From Druceiella hillmani (lineage: Eukaryota > Arthropoda > Insecta > Lepidoptera > Hepialidae): 64,000 nucleotides of DNA. How positions within the stretch are numbered: the stretch's first letter is position 1; each line of letters opens with the position of its first letter. The translations under genes were made by a program, and so were the position numbers. Of this stretch, positions 1 to 12,315 are shown piece after piece. The stretch covers positions 10,192,501-10,256,500 of the forward strand of contig JAYKKI010000003.1 in the NCBI GenBank assembly GCA_039881145.1, written 5' to 3'. Under the pieces are notes generated by a model that saw only the letters and a program-made list of their open reading frames with translations, did no database searches and had not been told where the DNA came from.

Positions 1-3000
1 TATTTCACTTCGATTTATATAGCAACATGTATTTGAGCTACAGAGGTCAAATATGTGATGAGCAGCATGCTTTTTGTGTCATCTTACATGTCTTCTTGAC
101 TACTTTCATCATGTTGATACTCGGACTTTAAGTAGATGTTGCGTATTTGGTTACCAGAAAACTTTCGGTCGTGTAGACTTACTAAATCGTCTTAACGAAC
201 TTTCATTCTTCGTACCAGAAAATGTTCTGCATTCATGACCATTTTTGGTATACCACGCAATCACACCTCCTAGAACCGAATTATATTATAACTCTCGATG
301 TTTCGCGTCATTGAATTTTTCCGTCAACTCGTGCAAGAGTAAATCTTTATGACGAGTGAAGGTAAATTTACTGAAATGTGTTACCTTTCCTAGTTCTTGT
401 GTATTCTAATTTAGTTTTATATTATAAATAGTTTTAGATTCTAATCAAAAGCAAAAAGGAAGATTTATTTTCGTATAAATTTTCAAATATTCCAAGTTCT
501 AATAGTAGTAACAATTGGTAGACGTGTGCTAATATTTTATGAGAGACGTAACAAATATTTTGAAGTTTTACCTAATATATGGTTCTAAAAACCGATCTAA
601 ATAATATACATCTTCATAAATTATGTAGAAACTAAAATTGATGAAAGCGCATATTAATATGAAACACAAATAATTGCAAACATGTTTTAAAAAAAGGTTT
701 CCGAAAGACAATCTTATGAATAATGTTTTTTAAATAGTCTAGTCAAATTAAATTTTAATTAAATATTAAATCCGTCTTCTTTTAACTAATGAATGATTTA
801 TAGATTTTACTCAAAAATATTACATTTATAAATTATGGTTACACTATGTATTTAAATTTTTTCTTTATTTTATATAATAGCAGGAATCGAGTTTCTTTGA
901 GATCGCTGATGAAAAATAATGCAATTAATGTTACGATTAAAATTATTTTTCCAAACTCCATAGTGTTATTTTAGGTATATACTTATATAATAATCTAAAA
1001 TAATAGAATATTATTATATATCAATAAAAGAAAGTGCTCTAAATTATATGAAAATATTAAATAAAAAAAATTTTTGGCTCTAAAAAAACCTGATTAAATT
1101 ACGAGATTTTAATTTATATCCACTACTAAATGTTTCATAAATAATGTGCAACAACTTTCGCAAATGATAAGTGCAGAGAGCTCCTCAGGCTCTTTTTATA
1201 TTAACCAATAGGCTACAGAGAGTGAACACAAGTTCGATATCAAGGTAAACAGTTCAACGTCATTTTATGGCAAGCTATTCTGAACTTACGACAGACAGTT
1301 CAAGTGCTGTTGGTAACAACGGAGCATCAACAAATCTAGCGTGATTTCAAAATTAAAAATATCATTCTGTTTTTCGAAAAAAGATGATATAAGGATTTAA
1401 AAAAAATATTTTTAAAAGAAATTAGTGATAAAAATTACTGGGCTACTAATTAAAATTCAAGAAAAATGAAGGAATCGTTCGTTTTTGCCTTCATCGATTC
1501 ACACTGGTGTGCTGAATATAAAACAAATTATTGACTTTGAAATATTATTCATAAAAAATCGATCATTTTTCACAGATTTTAATATATAATCATTTTCATA
1601 CAGATATTGGCATTTTAAAATCGAGAAAGTTTTTCAATTTCTTTGGTGATCCCTTAAATTTTTAATCGATAAAATATGTTTGTATTCTTTGCTTTTAAAT
1701 TTTCCTTTCTCTAGTCCAGCAATTATATTCGTTTATTGTAATATATGTATATGGTAATGAACTGATTGAAATAGTAAGAAACTGCATAGATCTTAATTAT
1801 TCATTTAAATTTAATACTATTGTCTGAAACTGATTCGTCATGTAATAATAAATGAATTATTAATTAAACAATAAAGATACATCGAATGAAAAATGTAATA
1901 GAATTCATAATATATTCAAAAATACATAAATATATATTTATGTATTTTTTTGGACAATGCTTCTATAATATTATTATTGGGGCATGAAACTATAAATCAC
2001 GCAGCACATCGAATGATAGAATCTCTAGGCGGATTCAATAACCTTCGGATTTTTTATTTTTTTCTGAATCTTCAGTACGAAGCCTATTTTTGCCGCTTTT
2101 AGCTGTTAGCACATTATTTCGCTGTGGCGTTATTACATCCAACCAAGTTTCTCAGTAAGTATAATATTTTTTTTTCAACAAAGTACAAAAATGTCATTAA
2201 AATGGGTATCAAAAACAGAAAGTTTAAAATAAGTTTATAACAGAGTAAACAATTAGATACGTTATTCGTACTGAATAGTTTTTACTAAAATTTGAGGAAT
2301 AAACTTTATGAAAAAATTTTCACTTATAAACATGGATCACTTTTTGATATTACTGAAACAGAAAATTAGAAAATATGCACGCTTTACAAAAGTCTACGTG
2401 AGTAATAGATTCACGTCAACAATAAACGCCTACGCTACATCAGCCGCATTTGAAATACAACACAAAACACCGCATTGCAGTTCAATGCCTAATAAATTAA
2501 ACATAAAATAAAATAAATAATTCATGGGTACCCATTCGTCAAAGTCAACCTCATTGTTATCCCCCAATAATACCCTTTTTCCAAGCAGCGAATGCATATC
2601 AGAATTTAACTAGAAAAATACGACCGAAACTCCGTCGGCCATCCGCCAATATAAACGATCTTAGGCATAACTTAGCAAGTAGAACAAGTTTCCATGCAAA
2701 ATCATGGCATCATTTTGACACGCTGTGGGAGGCTTCGACCTATGTCACAATGAAATAGGTTCCACAGAATGTTCCAACAGGCCACCGTCCTTTGTATTAT
2801 TGGGTCGAACATGATTCCTTTGTAGATAAGCGTCGAACCAAGTAAAAAAAATTATAATGAAATAAATCTAAAGATATTTGTACGTGCTTGGAATATTTGG
2901 CGGACTCCGATAAGTTGTATGTGACTGTCTCGGATTTGTTATGAAATAATGTGCCGTATACACTTATTAATTTATTCAAAATCAGGATATTGTGCGTTAC

Positions 3001-3682
3001 TTTGCATAATTTATTATTTTTGTTTAAATATACAATATTAAAGAATATTTTTGGCGTTTTTGCCTTATTTCTAATAGGAAATATTAATTGAAAATAGGGC
3101 ACTAGCTCGAAGAGTAAAAGAAACGTGTCCAGTATCGAGGACTTAAAAAGTATAGATGCTTTACATTTAATTACACGAACGTGAAAGAAAAACATAATGT
3201 AGGTTAAATTTAACAATAAGGATTTCCTGTATCTTTATATCTCGTGCATAAAAAGGCCGACAAAAATATAACAGGGAAAAATGAATGTATCTAAATATTA
3301 TGAATGAGAATAAAAGTAAAAAGAAGTAGAAGAGCGATATTAGTATTTCATATAGTAGAAGAGCGATATCAGTTTTAAAAAATGCTTTTAAAAAAATAAT
3401 TCATTAAGTTTATGAAAACTGGGAAAGTGAAAATTGGAGAAGTATCTTGACCGCCTAATTCTTCGTTCAAGGTAATGTACATACTAACACGGCAAATCGG
3501 AGTAATACTAGTAATAATACTAGTAATACCTATATCTTTCGGTAAAACTATATTGTTATTTATTTTCGTGTAGATTCCGAGCTATAGAAGATTATGCAAA
3601 TTTTATTATGCTATAGTTTCAAAGATTATATTACTCAAAGAAGCAAAGTACATACAAGACCGCTTCGTTATGCTTCTCGCAG
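1..3682. other. AT-rich intergenic DNA, nothing recognised
   Basis: I see no gene, RNA or transposon here. The longest frame, 2797-3216 on the minus strand (139 codons), is rich in Leu, Phe, Ile, Asn and Lys, as random AT-rich sequence tends to be, and matches no family I know. Small local repeats occur, such as a 17-nt direct repeat beginning AGTAGAAGAGCGATAT near 3326 and 3354. Slightly less AT-rich pockets at about 1160-1320 and 2590-2800 have no identifiable content. Confidence 0.6.
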
Positions 3683-3743
3683 CATATTACATAACATCAG
3701 AGATATGTGGAGTTACCACACATCTCTGATGTTATGTAATATG
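3683..3743. repeat. Foldback inverted repeat (28-nt arms, 5-nt loop)
   Basis: The left arm at 3683-3710 and right arm at 3716-3743 are reverse complements at 27 of 28 positions, separated by the 5 nt AGTTA. A transcript would fold into one long hairpin. No coding sequence or transposon terminus is visible at either end. A second foldback follows 17 nt downstream. Confidence 0.95.
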
Positions 3744-3760
3744 TGATATGATGTTATGTA

Positions 3761-3838
3761 TATTTTATCAGTTCAAGCTTCAGCTATTCCTACTAAGTAT
3801 TAAGAGTAGGAAGAGCTGAAGCTTGAACTGATAAAATA
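3761..3838. repeat. Foldback inverted repeat (34-nt arms, 10-nt loop)
   Basis: The left arm at 3761-3794 and right arm at 3805-3838 match as reverse complements at 33 of 34 positions around a 10-nt spacer. The outer end of the right arm (ATAAAATATT) is complementary again to AATATTTTAT a few bases downstream, so a smaller inversion is nested at the edge. Probably a mutational foldback; a hairpin RNA precursor cannot be excluded from sequence alone. Confidence 0.95.
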
Positions 3839-4117
3839 TTGTATAAAAACCAATATTTTATAACACGATGCTGAATTTTTGGAAGATGTTGATATTTTTA
3901 TCCGTTTACCTATTGAAGACATGTGCAAAATAGATAATAAAGCTTAAGCCATATATAGATTAATGAAGCATAAGACAAATTATACATCTTGACAAATTAG
4001 TACCGAGAATTCGATACAAACAATTTGATTAAAAGTAATTCACGATATGTATTTTATGTAATAGTGTGGGCGTGTGCGCATGTGTTTTTAAATATATATA
4101 TAAATACATACATATAA

Positions 4118-4140
4118 GGTGGGTCGAAAAGTTCGCGGAA
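4118..4140 (-). repeat. Mariner 3' inverted terminal repeat
   Basis: The segment resembles mariner-type ends, with the GTCGAAAAGTTCGCGGAA core, and lies directly after the C-terminal coding remnant. It is preceded on the plus strand by TA at 4115-4116, the expected target dinucleotide. Confidence 0.6.
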
Positions 4141-5141
4141 TGGGGTGGTGGGATCGGAGAAAATATGGTGCTGTTTTTTAACCCTAATTAATTCCTCAGA
4201 TCTGTTGATTAATTTATTTCTACCGCCATAAAATGTTTTGTCCATATTTTTGAAATAATCTGAAATTGCTATTTTCAATACAATTTTTTTGTTCCACGAA
4301 GCTCCTTTTTCATTTCTGGGAACTAATAATAGTCGCTGAGGGAAAAGTCTATGGTACGGACGGTGTTCCAACATTTACAAGCCGCACTTGTAAAGAACAG
4401 CTATCGCAATTCGGCTCTTGTTACAGGTGCATATTTGTGCAACAACAGCATACCTTTAGCTACTTTGTCTCACCTTTTCTCGTTTAGGCTATTTCAGTAG
4501 AGTAGAATAGTATTCTCCCTTTATATAAACAATCTTATCTTCAAAGTCAATGAGCAGGATACCCTTTACGTCCCATAAGACTGTCACCATGACTTTTTTG
4601 GCTACTTGCGATACCTTGGACTTGTTATTGGGCGGGGTATTCTTTTTATGCCATTGCATGAACCACTGACGGAATTCTGACTTGGAATGATAAACAAAAG
4701 TTTCCCCAGTCGTAATAATTCGGCTCAAAATTTCGTCGTCGTTCTCTCTACAGAGATTCAAAAAGTCGCATGAACACTCGACATGTTGTTATTTTTGCGT
4801 CGGCGTCAATATGCTTAGCACCCATCTCTTGCTGACTTATGGCTTGCCAAGTTACTCACGAAGCATATTACAAATGGTTGTAAAAGATACACCATCCATT
4901 TCTTCCAACTACTTCATCTTTAAACTTGCATCTTCCAACAAAAGTTTTTCAACTTTTCCAACATTGTCCGAGGAGATGGCTGCTCCTATCGCTCGTCCTA
5001 GAGAGGATCGTCTTGTAAATCATGGTTTTACTAGGACAAGAGTCTCCGTAAATTGATGACATCTCATTTAATATGACTTGTGGAATTTTTCTTTACTCTG
5101 GCAGAAACTGGACGATAACTCAAAATTCGATTATCTCCATA
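4118..5141 (-). mobile_element. Mariner-family DNA transposon, dead transposase
   Basis: Tc1/mariner transposase excises and inserts the element at TA sites using a DD34D catalytic triad. Reading the minus strand from about 5141, the N-terminal helix-turn-helix region is recognisable (YGDSCPSK and the following linker), but stops and frameshifts break it. The block at 4761-4489 is the best-preserved part of the catalytic core, with MQWHKK, KVMVTVLWD and GILLIDF in the expected order. The C-terminal block at 4374-4125 has LEHRPY followed by SDYFKNMDKTFY. The first catalytic motif, usually TGDETW, reads TTGETF, so the first Asp is gone. The 3' inverted terminal repeat reads GGTGGGTCGAAAAGTTCGCG (plus-strand text at 4118-4137). 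No matching repeat is seen at the 5' end, which is probably truncated or eroded. The family call is fairly sure; the subfamily is not. Confidence 0.85.
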
Positions 5142-7278
5142 GTCAAAAATATCTTCCAGAATGCGTTGCTTGATTAATAAAAGCTTTATAATACAATTAA
5201 GCTGAAATTTGATGTGTGTGTTCGTAATGAATCTTTCCTTATTATTTGTTCAAATTTACCGTAAACTCGTCTATTTATACACATAATACTAGACGCCATT
5301 TATTATTATGCGAAATAATTTGCTTAGCATATCATCGTTGCGACTTATTATAACTATGTTAACACTTGGAAATTTATCGCAGCAAACTCTCAGTAAGGGT
5401 AAACGTCCGTAAATGTCATGTACCCTCAGGTGCGTGTGGCCTCGGAAACAAGTGGCTCCTGATGTGTACCCCCTTATTCACTGTGTATCGCTGATATCAC
5501 TTGTGTATAGATAAATAGTGTACGGTTAAAGCATTAAGTACACACATCCATAAATAAATATTTTTAAACACCTTTTGATTTAGTTTTAAAAAAGATTTGC
5601 ACGAGTTATCTTTAATTACGCCTGAATTTTGGAGCAGGAACACCACTTTTTTATTTTATATTTCCTAATAAAGTATGAGTTTTCCACATAACTAACGTTT
5701 ACTTGAATGCGCAGGATTAATACATAAATTTTACGTAATTTTAATGTTACTTCTATAGCATGCTCAGAATAACATTGTGCCCTTTCGTATGGGAACTTTT
5801 TCAAATAACTTTTTTTAAATAAAGTAGTCGCGACCGATTAATAATTTTAGTTGATACTTCGTTTTTAACCTATATTCTTTCAAATAAAAAAAAATAGGAA
5901 AATCAACTTTCACTAAACTAAGCTTGTCCCTAAAAAAATATGAATGTATCAAAATATGCCATGGCGATTAAATAAATTATGCATAAAACTTGATATTTGA
6001 AAAATTTACATTTGAGGAAATATAAACGTTAAAGTTTTAGAAAATATATTCTTGCAAATGTATTAATATGTTTAATACTTTTGATAAATTGGACTGAATT
6101 TACCATTTATTTAAAATATATAAACTTTTAAACGGATAATTAATTTTTATGAGCATAAGGTGAAAAAATAATTTCCCTGCATTTTAGATAAAGATACTAA
6201 TTTTTAATATTGTATTTTGCCTATTAATGTTTTCTACTTTCTTGGTTCTTGTATAAGTTTAATATTGTGTCCCGAGCACAATTAGCCATTCGCACTAATA
6301 GTTCATTTAGCACTTGGGAATCACGCCCCACGTCTACGAATAACCGCATATGCCTTTACTCTTTTTTACAATCTTTGTACAAGCGTATGTAGTTCAAACG
6401 GATGCAAATTAAATTAATTTAATACGATGCAGCACAGTGAGCAAAGTTTAGTAATAATAAATAGTAAATAAATGGTCACGAGACACAGTCTAATTCGGTA
6501 GAGAATATTATTTTGGTGGAAAATTTTTCTCGTACAGAAACTTTTTTAGTGTTTTACATTTGTATTTCTCAAAGTTTGTCCAATGGGAATATTGACAACA
6601 TTAATGATAATATTTTATGAACGTAAGTTTAAAACTATAACTTACCCAGAATATGGTTAATGCTAACAACTATTAATGTATTGATCGACAGATAGAACTT
6701 ATTTTAAATGCGAATTCCAAATACTTTATATGTATAATTGATAACCTTAGAAACTTTTTGTAATATTAGAAAAATATTTTATTTATGTACATTTCTCGTC
6801 ACTTAATGTTAGCGAGTCGATTATCTCTCTTTTATTTAAATTGTTTGCCGTTTGAACGTCCTGATGGCTATATGGTAACGAGAGAGTATCTTGCAAGCAC
6901 ACTGCTAAAAAATATTTTCACAAAAAAGGTTGAGATTGACGGTTAGCTGAATTGATATATTATTCTTTATTTCCCGTTCTATTTCTGTGTCAGTTAACGT
7001 ATTCTCGTGGATTTCGATTTATTATTCAACGGATTTAGATTTGTATTAGCACAACGTTTAGCTTCTAAGTTCAGAGTCTCTGTAGGTATATTATTAGTAC
7101 TTATATATTTCAAATGTTTTCAAGAAATCACCAAAGGCCTCTCACAGGCTTTCTTGACTTATATGCACAGATTTGCCACCAACAGATTGCACAGAAACTT
7201 GTACGTTCACAACGTTACACGAATTATCTTCATCGTTACATCAATTGCGACAACTGACTTTCTCATTAACGATCATTA
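5142..7278. other. AT-rich intergenic DNA
   Basis: The 5' end of the mariner element probably lies in the first 150 bases but no terminal repeat is visible. A less AT-rich pocket at about 5390-5480 contains two TGTACCC-type segments without a clear origin. The frames at 5616-5804 (-) and 7007-7285 (+) have no recognisable domain. Confidence 0.5.
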
Positions 7279-7390
7279 CGTGTGAAATTCAACTTTATAT
7301 CCACAAAACGTGTGATTAACGTGTGAAATTCAACTTTATATCCACAAAACGTGTGATTAACGTGTGAAATTCAACTTTATATCCACAAAA
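7279..7390. repeat. 41-bp tandem repeat, 2.7 perfect copies
   Basis: Unit starts are at 7279, 7320 and 7361; the third copy stops after 30 bases. The unit begins CGTGTGAAATTCAAC and ends CGTGTGATTAA, so it carries an internal CGTGTGA duplication. The copies are identical, which suggests a recent amplification compared with the diverged repeats around it. Confidence 0.97.
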
Positions 7391-7603
7391 GTACGGCAAG
7401 TAAGTAATAATATATTGTATATGTTTATAGCCGTATAATACGGTAAATCATCTGGATTAGCCACCAAAAATAAAAATCGAATATGTACCAGCTATTTTAA
7501 ATACGGATCTTTAACGAATATCATAAAGATATGTGAATCTGATGCTGGATTAAAGCTAACTGCATTTAATTTTTCGTTCATGTTAATTAATTTGAGTTGT
7601 TTG

Positions 7604-7860
<257 letters not shown>

Positions 7861-8472
7861 ATGTATCCAGTGTAAATATTTTTTAGGTATTGAAATACAA
7901 TTAATGACATTAATGAAAGTGGAGAAAAGGGCAACGATCTGAGTGTTTAAGTAACGTATTCTGGGGAAATTATTGCAGATATGTTAATTATTGCAGATAT
8001 GTTAATTATTAAGCATAGTAATATTATAGCTATCAAAGCGGTCTGTAGAAAATTTACGGACAGCATATATTATAAATCAGACACAAGAACTGTATTAAGT
8101 AAAACTGTAGTGTGCAGGACAAAAGGCTTGAGGTCACGGTCGCTTTATTTATCCAAATTAAAATAAACGTTATCAGTTATTTATTAAGTAAAAATTTATA
8201 ATTCGGTTCAGTAATTTAATTGAAAGTGAAACCTTTCAGAGATATCACAAATTAAGGACCACGTTCATAAAAAAAATAAATAAAAAAAATATAAATAATT
8301 TATTTTTCCCGTAATCATCAGGGCGAGGCGGGTCACCACTGTTTTATGTGACATTCTACGTTACTGGATGCCTTTTAGTGCTGAATGAAGAAATTTAGGC
8401 CTGTAAACCAGCCACATATATTCAAAGCATATAACTCCATTCGTATTTTTCTTCTTAAAATTCATTATGCAG
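7861..8472. other. AT-rich DNA with an 18-bp tandem duplication
   Basis: At 7969-8004 an 18-bp unit (ATTATTGCAGATATGTTA) is present twice in perfect tandem. Nothing else is identified. The right end abuts the LTR-like repeat. Confidence 0.6.
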
Positions 8473-8654
8473 TGTAGGAGACCTTGTCTTCTACGATGTA
8501 TATAGCTCACTGGCTCACTTACGACACCAAGCACTGTGCAGTTACACATTAGCACTCGCCGAGCTCGTGCCGAGTCGTGCTACTGACGGCGCTTCACATC
8601 ACACTTGTGCGGGTAAGACAGTGTATGTATATACACTAATATACATACACTACA
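8473..8654 (-). repeat. LTR-like repeat, candidate 3' LTR
   Basis: This copy begins TGTAGTGTATGT and ends GTCTCCTACA on the minus strand. Shared blocks with the second copy include CGCACAAGTGTGA, CTGCACAGTG, GTAAGTGAGCCAGTGA and AGACAAGGT, in the same order and spacing. No convincing target-site duplication is seen next to it. Confidence 0.75.
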
Positions 8655-9989
8655 TTCGTTCCCTATTAATGAATTTATTTAATTAGAGAGTTTAGTTTAA
8701 TCTATACCGCAATCATGTAAATATGGTATAATATTAAAATGGCGGCTAGTTAAATTAACTAATTACAATTTAATCGTTCTTTTGAGTATTCATATGACTT
8801 TGATCTCCAATAGTCTCATCTCGAACTATCTTCCAATAATCTTCCACTACCTTTATACATATCATCTACGGTCATAATATTTGAACTGTTTCATTATTCC
8901 TCAGAGTAACATTCTCACCTCTACACATATCCACTAAATGTTGTAAAGAGTTGAAGCTACATGTAAGTTTGTTGGCTTCCTCCATTTTTTTGTCTCCTTC
9001 TGATATTTCTGACTCTTTAGTTCTTTCCGTTCCTATACTTCCACTCAACATGCGGAATTTGTTTCCGTTTTACCTTTTGACGAAAATCTCGATTGCTATA
9101 TTCTTTTTACACTGTGTTATAAATAAATATTCATTATCCTTTACTTTGGCTAATTTTGAGACGATTTAATAAATCTGTTTAGTGTTGTATTTTACCGTTT
9201 ATGTAACACATTGCATTCCCTGCAAGGGGCCTTAAATTCCTCTCTTACGAATTACTAATCGTTGTCTACAATAATAGGTGTTGGATAACCCAAACCTTAT
9301 CTTTTATAGATTATTACTTTTTGCATTCGTGATAGTTTTTGTTTACTATTTTCATTTCTTTGCAGCAGCTGTAGTAATTCTTAACAACTATGCATTGTTC
9401 GACAATCCTCCTTCGAGTACCTAAATTTTGCAGATATGCTTGGTAGTTTAATCCCTTACAACTATTTACTACCATCTTAACTTCTTTATCATCTTAATCT
9501 CCCTCATACCCATTATTGGAGTTTGACTTTCATGATGTCCGTTTTCTGAGTTTACGATTCTGTTTTCATGATTACTATACACATTTCCTCACATTTATAA
9601 CTTTCATATTACATTTAGAGCTTGTAATTATATCCCGCATACATACTTAGTGACATCTTGACATAAATCAAGCACCTTTGCCATCCAGAAACGTTTTAAA
9701 ATGCTCGATATGCCAAATAAGGGAAAGTTCTTATTTACTTGGTTGGATATATTTCCTTTCACAATTGGCCAGATTCTAGTTTCTATACGTGAAAATATTA
9801 GAACTATTTTCATTTATCTTTATTAAAATAGTCTTTGTCTTAACACACTCTGGCATCCGTTATTACTTGTGTCTTGTCTTTACTTTCACGGGTTTCCTTT
9901 CAGTTAATTCACTTTGAACTTATGCTTCATTTATCTGTCTGTAGTAAATTTTCAATTAAATGTATATCAATTTCTTTCTCACCAGTTCG

Positions 9990-10125
9990 ATTAACAGTTT
10001 TGATCTTGTGGTCAAATTCGGAATTATTCTAGTAAAGTAATTTACTAGTTTAAGAAGACTCTGTAATCCTTTAATCATCCTCAATGCACTAATTTCAGAC
10101 ATGCTCTTCATATACTTGTGTAATG
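9990..10125 (-). pseudogene. Gypsy reverse-transcriptase thumb remnant
   Basis: A minus-strand frame keeps the pattern seen at the end of Gypsy-type reverse transcriptase, LVNYFTRIIPNL followed by a Leu-rich LIELVRKK segment (family pattern: LGxxNYxxRFIPNLSxxxxPLxxLLRK). No palm-domain YxDD motif is found nearby, so only this short stretch is recognisable. Its position between the two LTR-like repeats and its orientation fit one element. Confidence 0.45.
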
Positions 10126-10404
10126 GTTTCTTTTCTTTAGATATTTATTAGGTAACACTGTCAATCATTGTGACTCATGCTCTTCTTTACCGACGCTGTT
10201 AATTAAAGATATCATGTATTGATATTTAATCGACATGCTCTCCAAGATTGTTTTTAGTAAATAATGTTATTTTCTCATCTTGGTTGGCAAATGCTCCACA
10301 TAGTGTAATATAATTCTGTCAAAGTATTGCAGTATTTGCGTGGCTTATACCTAAACGTACTTCCCTATTATCTTTTAAAAATTTATGAAGACGATTAATG
10401 GAAA

Positions 10405-10690
10405 ACATTACCAATGTAATGGCGACCTCATTTTCAATTAAATGCAAATTCTATTCCCAATTTCATGGGTAACACCACCAATTTAATAGTGAACATCACC
10501 AATTTAATGATGAACTTAATTGAAATCTTATTTCTAATTTAATGGGAAATATTATCGATTAAATGGTGAGTATAACTAATTTAGTGGTGAACTCAGCCCC
10601 AATTTAATGGAGAACATATTTCTAGTTTAATGGGAAAAAGTCACCAATTGAATGATGAATTCATCTCAATTTTAATGGATATCGATCTCT
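10405..10690. repeat. Degenerate 21-23 bp minisatellite, about 12 units
   Basis: Twelve anchors resembling AATTTAATGG start at about 10413, 10436, 10459, 10480, 10501, 10536, 10557, 10578, 10601, 10624, 10646 and 10669. Spacing is 20-23 bp except for one 35-bp gap. The consensus is roughly CACCAATTTAATGGTGAACAT. The copies are individually diverged, so the array is old and not freshly homogenised. Confidence 0.85.
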
Positions 10691-12046
10691 GTGGAAATGG
10701 GATATCATAATTAAAATTTAATGTAGGCATCCAAAAACAACAAACTCGACGAAGCGAAAGACCAAAATTCTATAGTTCCATCGATAAATGCTTCTCAGAA
10801 CCACCAGAACTTGTCAAATTTCCCAGATCGTCAAAACCACCCTTATTCCTTTCTCCTTATTTAGCTTCGAATGATAAACAATGTCAATAAAACATTCCAT
10901 TCAAAATACACCCTACGATTAGCCACCAATACTGATCGTAAAAATTTCTATGAAAATGCCGTACACGAGATTTATTATGAATATACAGTTTCAAAATTGG
11001 CGTCGATCTACCGTCATCAACTATACGATTCTTTTCATTAAAAGACCAATTGAAAAATTCTACTACAATCATGTAATTAAGAGAGAAACATTCGATTGTG
11101 GCTATCGTTTGTTTACTTCACGACGAAAATGTACAAAATAAACTAATAACGCGTCAACTTCAATGCACAAAGAAAACGTGTAATACAGTGAGCACATCAC
11201 TGACAAAATATAATACGTGTATCCAAAATCAGAAAACTGTCAAAATTATTTACAAACTACCTTCGAACGAGAATAATAAACTAAAAGCAGAGAGATCTGG
11301 TTATAATAACAGAAGGTAGCCTAGCAAGCCTCAGATCGCCTTGAGACTATAAACTGGTGCCCGAAGCGAAGCGGTCAATCCCAATTTTGATGGACCATTT
11401 CGGATTCGAGAAATTTTTTAGGAAGAAGGAAGTTTGTACGTTTTATCTAAAATTCCACGAACCGATACGTTTGCCCTCTACACGCGAACCGCAAACCATA
11501 TAATGAAGTAATTTCTTATTAATTGTTTTAATTTTCGTAAATATGTACCAAATATATATGAAATGTTCAGGGCAAGCCGCGTGCAATTGCGTATGGCACT
11601 GCGTGCCACTGATAGTAATAAATCATATCATTGCCTTCACAGAACTTAGCTATAGCCCAATTAATTTACTCTTTTTTCGTTTCTTATGACATGCGAAGAG
11701 TAGTTACCTTTTATTATACAACAATGTAAATATTATATTCATTTTATTTGTGTAACACGTTAATCCATTTTCTTTGTGTTTATTTCGATATAAGTAAATC
11801 GTTTTATATCGCTCATAAAACCTTATTGGATTTACTATTATATACATATGAAGGTTGTTGCCTTGTATATTGCAAATATGTAGTATATTTTGAAAATATA
11901 AATATTTTTTATACCTTCATAACAAGTCAAATCAATTTTATTAATGTCACGTAAATATCTAAGTAAATCGTAAATATCTAAGTCAATTAATGTCACGAGC
12001 AAACCTGGCCTAAAATTTTCGATGCAAAAAAATTTCGATGAAAAAA

Positions 12047-12092
12047 AGCGGAAACCATTTTAAAAGTGCCAACTTTTAAAGTAGTTTCCGCT
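12047..12092. repeat. Foldback inverted repeat (21-nt arms, 4-nt loop)
   Basis: Arms at 12047-12067 and 12072-12092 are reverse complements at 19 of 21 positions. It lies within the putative minus-strand LTR retrotransposon, near its 5' end. Confidence 0.85.
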
Positions 12093-12315
12093 AATAAATG
12101 TAATAAAGATATACTTACTTATTTTTTCCTTTTATTAATTAGATTTATGCGAGTAATAAGTAAACCCATAAACATAAATTGGACAAATTGTTTGCAATCG
12201 ATTTCTCCTTCCTATTATCAATGGATAATTAATAATTCTATCATCAATAATTCTATTTTCAATAAAGTATAATTCAATAGTATACTATTCGCTAACCTTT
12301 ACTCTTGTCGCCACT

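Noticed and set aside
1170..1200. GAGAGCTCCTCAGGCTCTTTTT, a hairpin with a T run
   Set aside because: Looks like a bacterial terminator, but the context is eukaryotic nuclear DNA and the stem is short.
2797..3216. 139-codon minus-strand frame
   Set aside because: Composition is that of random AT-rich DNA, with no domain, no splice context and no homologue I recognise.
4811..5056. Plus-strand 81-codon frame
   Set aside because: Antisense of the mariner N-terminal coding remnant.
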